A stretch of DNA of 15,831 nt, from assembly GCA_020431135.1 (NCBI GenBank), contig JAGQIT010000260.1, positions 1 through 15,831 on the forward strand. Reading direction: 5' to 3'. The notes beneath the pieces are model-generated. The model did no database searches. It was not told the origin of the DNA and was given only the letters and a program-made list of their open reading frames with translations. Origin of the DNA: Myxococcales bacterium. Its GTDB lineage: Bacteria > Myxococcota_A > Polyangia > Nannocystales > Nannocystaceae. The position numbers and the translations under genes are program-made. Shown here in pieces: positions 1 through 8,900 of this stretch. Position 1 is the stretch's first letter, and each line of letters starts with the position of its first letter.

Positions 1-927
1 GACCTCTACAAGATCGACGTCGGTGTGCACGACGGACCCGGCTCCGAGCACCTCCACTACAGGTGGAAGCGCTACTGCGACGCCGGCCTCCGCTACCTCC
101 GCGAGAACGCCGACGACTGGTACAACAACGACAAGGCGGGCCTCCTCGCGGGCTTCAAGGAGCGCGTCTTCGGGTCCGCGATCGGCTGCGCGATCGGTGC
201 CTGGCGCTGCATGGACACCGGCCCCGGCGGCTCCTACGAGCGCGTCAATCCCGGCTGGTTCGGCGAGCGGATGGGGGGCTACGGCCTCGGCCGCGGGACG
301 CTCGGATGCGTCGTCGATCCGCCGCAGATGCGGGCGATCGACCAGCACGGCGATCCGTGCATGCTGACGCTCTACGACGTCCATATCCGTCGGGTGCTCG
401 AGAAGGTCCGCGACCGCCAGCGCTACTTCCTGTGGCGCTCGCTGGTCGCGGCCTACGTGAAGGCGGACTTCGACGCCTTCCGCGATTCGGCGATGCGCGA
501 CGAGCTCATGCGGGCGCGCAAGCTGATGTTGGAGCATCCCGACCGCAAGCTCGTGGAGCTCGCCGACGTCGCCGATGACGAACCCGGCCTCCCGGGGAGC
601 GGCAAGACGTGGAAGCAGCAGCTCCGCGACAGCGGGGTCAAGCCGCAGCACCCGCTGATGTTCTCCGGTCGGCGGATCACCGCGGGACCGCAGCCCGGCA
701 CGCTCAAGCCGACGGACGAGCCGCCCCCCGACGTCCCCGTCTCCGAGCAGCCGATGCCCTTCGGCGAGCTCGCGGACGCCGACGTCGGCGGCGAAGAGGG
801 CTCGCGTTCGAGCGCGCTGTGGTGGGTGGCCGGCGGCGCAGCAGTGTTGGGAGGTGGGGCGGCGCTCGCCTACCACCTCAAGAAGCAGCGAGAGGTTCGA
901 GGGAGAGGAGCAGGTGATGGCAGCTGA
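1..927 (+). CDS. C-terminally membrane-anchored protein of unknown function (5' end missing)
   Basis: The reading frame is open from the first base of the window, and the GTG at 25 has no ribosome binding site, so the gene very likely starts upstream; 308 residues are visible. I do not recognise the family. The first 160 residues are soluble, rich in Trp, Tyr and Arg, and contain four Cys. The middle (about residues 190-270) is Pro-rich and probably a flexible linker. Near the end (about residues 274-295) is a hydrophobic Gly/Ala-rich segment starting with a Trp pair and followed by basic residues (HLKKQR), which looks like a single C-terminal membrane anchor with its short tail inside the cell. 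No N-terminal signal can be judged. The last 11 bases overlap the next gene, implying translation in tandem. Similar C-terminal anchors occur in the proteins at 11152 and 14723. Confidence 0.75.
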   Translation, partial: DLYKIDVGVHDGPGSEHLHYRWKRYCDAGLRYLRENADDWYNNDKAGLLAGFKERVFGSAIGCAIGAWRCMDTGPGGSYERVNPGWFGERMGGYGLGRGTLGCVVDPPQMRAIDQHGDPCMLTLYDVHIRRVLEKVRDRQRYFLWRSLVAAYVKADFDAFRDSAMRDELMRARKLMLEHPDRKLVELADVADDEPGLPGSGKTWKQQLRDSGVKPQHPLMFSGRRITAGPQPGTLKPTDEPPPDVPVSEQPMPFGELADADVGGEEGSRSSALWWVAGGAAVLGGGAALAYHLKKQREVRGRGAGDGS

Positions 928-1126
928 AGTGGCGAAGACAGGTTTGGGTTCGGTGTGGGTCCCCGTGGTCGTGGGCTCGGTGATCTCTGGGGTCGTGAGC
1001 GGCACCGTGGGCTACGTCCTCGGGTCGCGCAAGACCGCGTCGTGCTCGTGCAAGACGAAGGGCGCGACGCTCCCGGAGAGCGGCAACAACGGCAAGAGCG
1101 GCAACAACGGCAACGGGAAGGCGTAG
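917..1126 (+). CDS. Small single-span membrane protein with Asn/Gly repeat tail
   Basis: A 69-residue protein of unknown function. The ATG at 917 is preceded at six bases by a strong purine-rich site (GAGGAG, 905-910), which favours it over the longer in-frame reading that begins at 854. Residues 13-36 form one hydrophobic, Gly/Val-rich membrane segment with closely spaced glycines, as in helices that pack against each other in the membrane. The remainder is a short hydrophilic tail containing a Cys-Ser-Cys motif (residues 43-45) and two tandem SGNNG[KN] hexapeptides. The gene overlaps the preceding one by 11 bases and is followed after two bases by the next. Its size and layout resemble the small membrane proteins at 9477 and 10955, although the sequences are not clearly homologous. 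Confidence 0.72.
   Translation: MAAEVAKTGLGSVWVPVVVGSVISGVVSGTVGYVLGSRKTASCSCKTKGATLPESGNNGKSGNNGNGKA
1079..1114. repeat. Tandem 18-bp repeat, two copies
   Basis: Two adjacent 18-base units (1079-1096 and 1097-1114) differ only at the last base. They lie in frame inside the small membrane protein gene and encode SGNNGK and SGNNGN. This looks like a recent in-frame duplication in a flexible tail. Confidence 0.85.
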
Positions 1127-1128
1127 CG

Positions 1129-2508
1129 ATGGATCGTCCGCTGCTCATCGTTGACGCGGAGACGGGGGAGGTCGTCGGGAGATGTACGTCACAAGACATC
1201 CCGTCGCCGGGCGCCGCCAGCTCGAAGTCGAAGGTAGCGGCGGGCAAGAAGAAGACCGCGGCCAAGGCCAAGTCCGCGAGCAAGAAGCGGTCGTCTAGGA
1301 AGGCTAAGGCCTCCGGCAAGCGGAAGGAGGAGGCGAAGGCTTCGGAGAAGCCGAAGAAACCCCGCAAAGAGGCCGAGAGCTCCGAGGAGCCGCGGGAGGC
1401 TGAGGCGAAGAAGCCGAAGCGACAGAGCGCGACTGAGAAGCGCGCCAAGCAGAACAAGCGGCCAGCCACGGCGAAGACCTGGAACCTCGACGACGCCAAG
1501 GAGCAAGCGCGGTTTGACGCGGCGGTGCTCAAGGCCGTGAAGGAGGGGGCGGTCAAGGCGGCCGCGATCCCTCCGATCGTCGGCGGCACGGAGATGCAGG
1601 CGATCGGCGCGCTTGGTCGCCTTGAGAACGCCGGCGAGCTAGAGATCGTCAAGCGCGGTCCTCCTGCCCAATACAGGCCCGTGCGCGCTCTGACGGGCAA
1701 AGCCGGGAAGAAGAAGCAAGAGCTCCCTTCGCTGCGCTGGCGCGCGGAGAAGGTGAACGGCCGCAGAGCTCAGGTGGCTCGCTGGGACGACGGGGTGTTC
1801 CGCATGATCGAGCTCTCTAGCGGGAAGTGGGCGCTCTTCTTCGAGGAGGGCGAGGACGTCGAGTCCTACGGCTGCGGGGCGAGCCGCACGGTCAAGAAGG
1901 AGGCGCGGCTGATCGCCGCCGCGGGGAGGCCGTCGCCCGAGGCGTGGAAGGCGATGGATCGCAAGCTCGGCGACTGCCCGATCACGACGCGACGCGTGAC
2001 GGAGGCGAAGGGGGTCAAGCTCGAGTGGGAGGAGTCGATCCGCGGGGGGCGGAAGGTCTGCGTCGCGCCGACCCAAGACGGCGACTTCGAGATGAAGTCG
2101 GCCGAGGACGGGAGCTTCGCGCTGATCTTCCTGCGACCAGGCGGCAAGGTCGAGAATCTCGGCTGCGGTTCGATGGGCACCGTCCAGCGCCGGGCGCTTG
2201 AGGTCGTGCAGGCGCAGACTCGCGGGCAGCCCGAAGAGGTCGAGAGCGAGGTCGAGGAGGTCGAGGAGGCCGAGGAGGCCGAGGAGGCCGACGCAACGGC
2301 GACAGTCAACGCCGACGTGGCGACGGAAGAGCGCCCCGACGCGGATGCTGAGGGCGGCGAGGGTGAGGCCGAGGAGGATGACGTCGACACCAATGGTGTG
2401 GGCGGCGACGACGACCCTCTCGGCGGCATCGCCCCCTCAGAGGGCCGCCTCGCCGTGGTCGGCGAGCAGATGATGGGCGGTCTTCGGGCCGCGCTGGAGG
2501 GCCTGTGA
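1129..2508 (+). CDS. Histone-H1-like Lys-rich protein with winged-helix-like domain and duplicated GCG module
   Basis: A 459-residue protein of unknown function, probably a DNA-associated protein. The ATG at 1129 follows GGAAGG (1116-1121) by seven bases; the frame is open further upstream but without a good start. Four regions are visible. Residues about 32-115 are extremely rich in Lys, Ala and Ser, like bacterial histone-H1-like proteins. Residues about 137-184 resemble a winged helix, with VGGT...Q followed by LGRLENAG, closely matching the downstream 133-residue protein. Two related modules of roughly 60 residues (about 202-262 and 296-360) share L.W, DG.F.M, G..AL.F, VE..GCG and TV. The C-terminal 90 residues are strongly acidic, with a Val/Ala-Glu-Glu repeat. 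Opposite charge at the two ends suggests self-association or binding to DNA and basic partners. The last bases overlap the next start (GTGA), so translation is probably coupled. Confidence 0.8.
   Translation: MDRPLLIVDAETGEVVGRCTSQDIPSPGAASSKSKVAAGKKKTAAKAKSASKKRSSRKAKASGKRKEEAKASEKPKKPRKEAESSEEPREAEAKKPKRQSATEKRAKQNKRPATAKTWNLDDAKEQARFDAAVLKAVKEGAVKAAAIPPIVGGTEMQAIGALGRLENAGELEIVKRGPPAQYRPVRALTGKAGKKKQELPSLRWRAEKVNGRRAQVARWDDGVFRMIELSSGKWALFFEEGEDVESYGCGASRTVKKEARLIAAAGRPSPEAWKAMDRKLGDCPITTRRVTEAKGVKLEWEESIRGGRKVCVAPTQDGDFEMKSAEDGSFALIFLRPGGKVENLGCGSMGTVQRRALEVVQAQTRGQPEEVESEVEEVEEAEEAEEADATATVNADVATEERPDADAEGGEGEAEEDDVDTNGVGGDDDPLGGIAPSEGRLAVVGEQMMGGLRAALEGL
2251..2286. repeat. 9-bp tandem repeat, four copies, encoding Val/Ala-Glu-Glu
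   Basis: Four consecutive 9-base units (two of gtcgaggag, then two of gccgaggag) lie in frame in the acidic tail of the preceding gene. They encode a (V/A)EE tripeptide repeat. Such repeats can change in length by slippage without breaking the frame. Confidence 0.85.
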
Positions 2509-2906
2509 GCGCGGCGGCGAATTCGAGGCGGCCGAGCGCGCCGAACGCTTCGGGAGGCGAACTCCTCGAGCGCGTACTCCCAGCGATGGCTGCGCCCGTC
2601 GCGCTTGAAAACAGGCGCCCAGGCGGGTGGACGACGCCGGAGTACCGCCGCACGGGCCCCGTCGACACGAGGACGGCGGCAGGTCGCGCGACTCTCGACC
2701 GCAGGATCGCCGTCCCCCTCGAGCTCCGGTCTCCGCAGACCGCGGCCGAGCTCCAGCGGGTCGGCGGAACCAACGTCCAGGTGCGGGCGAGCCTGGGCCG
2801 CCTGATCAACGCGGGCTGCGTGTCATGGAAGCGCGAGGGGCGAGGCGGACGCTACGCCTACTCGCTGAGCGAGGGCTGTGGAGGGAGGCAGAGGGGTGCG
2901 CGGTGA
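2505..2906 (+). CDS. Small winged-helix-like protein
   Basis: A 133-residue basic protein that starts with the GTG sharing bases with the stop of the preceding gene (GTGA at 2505-2508), a typical coupled start. Residues about 1-70 are Arg/Pro-rich and probably unstructured. Residues about 75-123 form a winged-helix-like domain: AAEL..VGGT..Q..ASLGRL..AG, then a basic hairpin and a closing Tyr pair. The core matches the domain at residues 137-184 of the upstream protein, with VGGT, Q, LGRL and NAG at identical spacing. This suggests duplicated DNA-binding domains, perhaps regulators of the operon or DNA-packing partners. That role is inference from the fold pattern and context. The end overlaps the start of the giant methylase-helicase by 11 bases. 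Confidence 0.75.
   Translation: MSAAANSRRPSAPNASGGELLERVLPAMAAPVALENRRPGGWTTPEYRRTGPVDTRTAAGRATLDRRIAVPLELRSPQTAAELQRVGGTNVQVRASLGRLINAGCVSWKREGRGGRYAYSLSEGCGGRQRGAR
2883..2888 (+). promoter_or_regulatory. Ribosome binding site choosing the GTG at 2896
   Basis: GGGAGG lies seven bases before the GTG at 2896, inside the end of the upstream gene. The in-frame GTG at 2878 has no comparable site, and the GTG at 2908 has only a weak GGTGAGG, so 2896 is preferred. Confidence 0.55.
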
Positions 2907-5900
2907 GGTGATTCTCGAGAAGATCCTGCCGACGTGGCGGGCGACGATGAAGGGGGTCGTGACCTCCGCGGAGTTCGACTGGTTCGTCGACACGCACCGC
3001 GGCGCGATCGTCTTTGAGCTGGAGCACTGGTACGCGCGGCGCGAGTGGGCGAAGGAGCTGCCGCTCGCGCGGCGGCGGATCGTGGCCTCGCTCGCCGACG
3101 AGCTGCGCGACCCTGACGGCGACCTCGCGGCGGTGTTGCAGCGCGCCGTCGACCTCGGCGCTCCCGGGGCGCTGGAGCTCTGGCATGAGTACGACAGCCT
3201 GGACCCATCGGAGCTCGCCCGCCGACGCGAGTCGCTGGCGAAGACCCTCGATCGCGGGGCGTCGCCCCCGAAGGGCGCCGAGGGACCGCGGCGCGCGAGC
3301 GTCCGGGGGGCGCCCCCGGAGGAGCGCGGACCGAAGCGGCGGGCCGAAGCCAACCTCGCGGCGATGGAGCTCGCGGTCGCTGTCGAGAACGGGGCGCGCC
3401 GCGGACGCGAAGCCGCCCGGGTCCTGCGTGGCTACTCCGGCTGGGGCGGCCTCGAGCTCAGCCGCTGGGCAGACAAATTCCCGGAGGGCTGGACCAAGGA
3501 GACGCAGGGCCTCATCCATGAGTACTACACGCCCGCCGCGGTCGCCGACGCGATCGCCGACGCCGTCTGCCCGCTCCTCGACGACGTCCTGACGCACCAC
3601 GGGCAGCTCCTCTCGCTCGAGCCCTCCGCGGGGATCGGCCGTTTCATCGACGCGTTCGATCGCGCGCGGTGCGGGAAGAAGCCGCCGATCACCTGGTCCG
3701 CGGTCGAGTACTCGACCTCCTCCGCACGCCTCCTCGGCCTGATCCGCCCCGACGTCGACCTCGTCCAAGGCTCCTTCGAGGCGTGGGTCGCCAAGTTCGG
3801 CGCGGAGCTCCAGGGCGAGATCAGCCTCGTCGTCGCCAACCCGCCCTACGGCGAGCGCGGGACGACCCGCGTCGACGATCCTGACCCGCAGTACCGGCGC
3901 GAGAAGGCCGCGGCCTGGTACTTCATCCGCCGCGGACTCGACATCCTCGCGCCCAACGGCGTCGGGGTCTTCCTCGTTCCCTCCGGCTTCCTGAGCGGCA
4001 CGACGGATCGCCACGTCAAGCTCCGGCGGACGGTGCTCCGCCGCCACCACCTCGCGTGGGCCGTGCGGCTACCCGGGGCGATCTTCCCCGGCGTCGGCCC
4101 GCGCCTCCAGGTCGACGTTCTCGTGTTTCGTGCCCGCGGCGGAGAACTCGCGGAGGTCGATGCCGAAGACAGCTTCATCCTCGAGGGCCGCTACTACGAG
4201 TGGTACCCAGATCACGACCTCTCCGAGGAGAAGGGCTTCTCCGGCCTCCCGCCGATGGACCCGCGGCCGATGTGCTCGGCGTGCGTCGTCCGCAGCTTCG
4301 CCTGGGAGCGCCCGACGCAGCGCTACGCCCGGGTCGCCGAGGACACGGCCGAACTCGATGAGCGCCTCAGCCCCGCGGTCCGCGATGCGCTCCAGGTCGG
4401 GCGCCGGGTCCGTGCCTACCGCGCGGCGATCGCAGACGGTCACGCGGACGCCCGCGACCAGCGGCCTGAGCTCCTCCGCGACCTCGAGGCGCTGGCCGAG
4501 CAGCGGACGACGATGGTGACGATCGCCCGGCTCGCCGAGACGACGAACTCGCTCAACGCCCAGGCCCTCACCGCCGCGTACACGGCCGCGGGAGCGCCTG
4601 ACCTGCCGAAGCCGGGCCCGGAGTCGTCGCGCTACAAGGGCCAGCCGAGCGACGTCGTCGCGCAGGCCGAAGTCCTCTACCAAGATCGCCGGCGGCTGAC
4701 CGTCGCGGAGCTCCTCGACTTCCACCTCGAGCGCGGCGGCAACCTCCCGCGGGGGACCGCGCTTGAGCGCCTCTTCGCGGCCGGCTGGTGCCTCGACGGC
4801 CCCGAGCTCGATCAGCTCGTCCCCCTCGCTGACTACGTCACCGGCGACGTCGGCGGGCGCAGGCGCGAGCTCGACATGGCGGCGATGGGCGCGGACGCGG
4901 CCCTCGCCCGCCAGCTCGCTGAGCAGCGCTCGCTCCTCGAGAACGCCCTCTCGCCCGCGGACTTCGAGGACATCCTCTCGATCTCGCCGCGCCAGGGTTG
5001 GGTCCCGCTGGAGCTCGTCGCCGAGTGGGCTGGGAAGATGACGGGCGCGCGGCGGGCCCTCTCGCTGATCCGCAAGGACGGCCTCTTTCAGATCGCGGGC
5101 CAGCCCTACACGCGGCTCGATCAGTCCGGCGTCCCCGACAGCGTCGTGCGCTTCGTCGGCTACCTCAACCACGACCGCGGCTTCTTCCGGCCGAAGACCG
5201 ACCCGCCGCGCACGTCGGTGCCGCTGCCTCCGGGGTCGACCGCGATGACCACGCCGCTGTGGGAGCCGAGCGAGTCAGGCGCCGACGATCGCGTCCCCGC
5301 CGACGAGGTGCGGCGGCGCTGGATCATCTTCTACGAGTCCGACTTCTACGGCTGGCTCAAGCTCGACGCGCGGCGGATGGAAGCCGTGCGCGACGCCTAC
5401 AACCGCGCCTTCCGCTCCTACACCCCGCGCGAGTACCCCGCGGACCCGCTGCCGATCGCCCGCTGGGGCGACGAGATCAAGCTCGCGGACCATCAGGTCG
5501 CCGGCGCCCGTCGGCTCCTCAACCAGCGCGGCGGGCTGCTCGCCTTCGACGTCGGCGTCGGCAAGACGTTCACGGCGATCGCCACCGTTGCGCGCGCGCG
5601 GCAGGAGGGCTGGGCGCGGCGGCCGATCGTCGTCGTCCCGCAGACGCTCCTGTGGAAGTGGAAGCGGGACTTCGAGCGCTGCCTCCCCGACTTCCGCGTC
5701 GTCGTGATCGGCAGCAAGCTGCACAAGCTCAGCCGCGGCGAGCGGGTCTCCGCGGCCAAGGCCGCGCTCAAGGCCGGGCAGATCACGCCCGCGCAGTTCG
5801 AGGCCCAGATCACGACGTCGAAGACCGACGAGGGGGACGAGCGTGCCGAGAAGTGGCGCTCCTTCCAGGCCGGCCTCTACGACGTCGCGCTCGTCTCGTA

Positions 5901-8900
5901 CGAGGCGCTCTCGCGCAACGTCATCCTCGACCGGACCTTTGAGCGCTACGCGCGGTCGCAAGACGCGCTCATGCGCTCCGCGCAGATGACCCTGCGCCAG
6001 GCCGCAGGCAAGGAGCAGAAGAAGCTCACCGAGCGCCAGAAGGCGATCAAGGAGCACGGCGTCAAGGGCTGGCTCAAGCACCAGCTCCAGAGCAAGCTCC
6101 CGCCCGACCGCGGGATCGTATGGGAGGAGCTCGGCGTCGACCTGATGGTCATCGACGAGGCCGCGTCCTTCAAGAACCTCCACATGGCCGAGCCGCGCGA
6201 GGGCGGGAGCCCGCGCTACATGGGCGGGGCGGGCCGCTCGGGCTCCAAGCGGGCGTGGAACTTCGACATCCGTGCCTCCGTCGTCCGCGAGCGGACGGGC
6301 GGCGCCGGCATCGTCCTGCTCTCCGCTACTCCCGCGAAGAACTCGCCGCTCGAGTTCTACAACATGATCCAATACATCGACGGCGACGCGTGGTCGAGCG
6401 TCGGCATCGACGATCCCGAGCAGTTCATCGATCGCTACTGCATGATCAACACGGCCAACGTCGTCTCGGCGAGCTTCAAGGTCGAGCGACGCCCGGCGGT
6501 GACCGGCTTCACGAACCTCGACGAGCTGCGCTCGATCGTCTTCCGCTACACGGAGTTCCGCAAGGCCCGCGACGTCGGCATCGAGCTCCCCAACCCGCGC
6601 GTCTATCGCTGCGAGCTCGACCTCGACCAGGAGCAGGCCCAGAAGTACGAAGAGTTCGTCCAGGAGATCGAGGCGTCGCTGAAGGCCCGCAAGGCGCAGT
6701 CCGTCCTCGGCAAGCTCGCGCGGCTCGGGCTCGTCGCCCTCCACCCGAAGCTGGACGAGGGCTACTCGTGGAAGACCCGCGACGGCGGCGAGGCGACGCG
6801 GCGGGTCGGGCCCAAGGCCGTCTCCCAGTGGGCGCGCGCCGGCTGGGAGGTCGTCACCGGCGAGGACCAAGGCGACGACGACGGCGATGTGCTGATGAAG
6901 GGGACGCTCGAGGCGGTTGACCCCTCGTCGCCGAAGTTCCGCGCTGTCGCCCAGCGGGTCGCCGCTCAGCCGACGTGCGGGCACATCGTCTTCTGCGAGC
7001 CGACGGCGGCGCAGTCGTGGCTCCGCGACGTCCTCGTCGACTACGGGATCCCTACGGAGCGGATCGCCATCATCAACGCCGACGTCGCCAAGGCCGCGGA
7101 GCGCTTCAAGATCGCGCGAGCGTTTAACGGCGACGACGGCGAGCCGCGCTACGACGTCGTGATCGCCAATTCCGTCGCCAACGAGGGGATCGACCTCCAG
7201 ACCCGGACCTGCGCGATCCACCACGTCGACATCCCGTGGACGCCCGCTGACCTCGAGCAGCGCAACGGCCGAGGGCACCGGCAGGGCAACCAGAACGTCA
7301 CGATCGGCATCTACTACTACCTCGCGCGCGGGTCGATGGACCTCTTTCGCTTCGATCTGATCCGCGGCAAGGCCGGCTGGATCGACGACCTCGTCGCCGG
7401 CAACCCGGAGACCTCGAACCCGGCGGCACAGACCGAGCTGAGTCCCGAGGAGATGCTGATCGCGCTCAGCGGGGATCCTGCGCGCACGCGCAAGCTCCTC
7501 GCGGCGAAGCGCGAGGAGGACGAGCGTCAGAAGATCCGGGTGGCGCGGGAGGCTGGAAACCGCCGGCTCCTGCGCGTGAGCTCCACTTCCCGCAAGCTCG
7601 CCGGACTTGCCAAGGACGATCCCAAGGCGAAGGCCATCGCGGAGGAGCTCACGGCCGACGTCACCAAGCTGCGGAAGATCCGGCCGGAGCTGTGGCCCTT
7701 CGCGGCGCTGATTGAGCCGGCGCAGCGGCGCGAGCTGATCGCGACGTCTGTCACGGGGATGCCAGTCTACGAGGGGATGCGGCTGCGCCTGCTTGCCGGG
7801 ATCCAAGGAGCGGAGGAGCGCCCGCTCGCGGAGGGCTGGAGCGGGCTCGTCGAGGTCGGCAAGCCGCTCGGCGACGGGCTGATGATCGCGGTGCGTCAGG
7901 CGGGTGAGTCCCGCTGGCGGCGGAAGACGCTCGAAGAGCTGGGAAACGACATCGACGCGCGGAGCCTGCTCGAGTCCGACGCGTGGCCCCAACAGGACAC
8001 GGCTAGGATGATCTCGGACGCGCAGGGGCTGCTGTCGAGGCAGAGCCTCCTCAAGACCCTCACGACTGATTTCGAGGGCGCGAGCGACGGTTTCCGTGCC
8101 GCGCTGTGGCCTGCGCTCGGCGACCGATTCCTCGCCGCAGCGGTCAAAGAGCGGCTCCCCGTGCCCGCGGTCGTCGACGGCGCGCTCGCCCTCGTCGAGG
8201 GTCCGACACCCGAGGGGGCCGAGTTTCTCCCGTGGACCGTCACCGGCTTCGAACGCGCGGAGGCGCTCGGACGGCCGAAGAAGCTCCCGTGGGGGGAGCT
8301 CAACAAGGCCTCGCAGCTCTGGTGGGGTCGGCCCTTCCCGAAGGGCGTCGTCGATGAGACCACGCCGGAGACCCCGGCGAACCCGGCGGATACCGTCACC
8401 CCGGAGGAGGGGACGCCGACGCCTGCGCCTGCGCTGGCGCAGGACGGACCCGTCTGGGAGGGCGACGAAGACCCGCTGCTCGCGGCGGCGCGCAAGCGCA
8501 AGCGCCGGGCGATGGCGCAGAGCTCCGAGGGCTACGTCGATCTCCTCGGCGGTCTCGAGGAGCTCGCCCAGCTCGACGACCCGATGACGCTCGCCTTCCA
8601 GTTCCCCGAAGAAGGCGGGATCCGCGAGCTGATCGTCGAGTACGTCAACCAGGAGCGGTCGGGCCGAAAGGTCACCACCGACGGCGGGCACCCGTGGGAG
8701 ATCCGCGAATTCGTGACGGAGCTGCGGGAGAAGTTCGCAGACACGATCCCCGCGGACGGCACCGTACTCGCGCGCGGCGGCGGGCTCGTGGTGCGACCGA
8801 CCGCGCTCCGAGGGTCGGCGGAGGACGGCTGGTACGTGCTGCGGCAGGACACCGCAGGCGCCTCGCGCCGCTACGTCGCCCTCAAAGGCGAGTTCGACCT

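Noticed and set aside
854..916. Longer start for the small membrane protein at 917
   Set aside because: It would overlap the previous gene by 74 bases, whereas the ATG at 917 has a strong, well-spaced ribosome binding site.
2806..4172. Long minus-strand open frames at the start of the helicase gene
   Set aside because: Composition is typical of antisense reading of GC-rich code, and the + strand frame here carries clear methyltransferase motifs.
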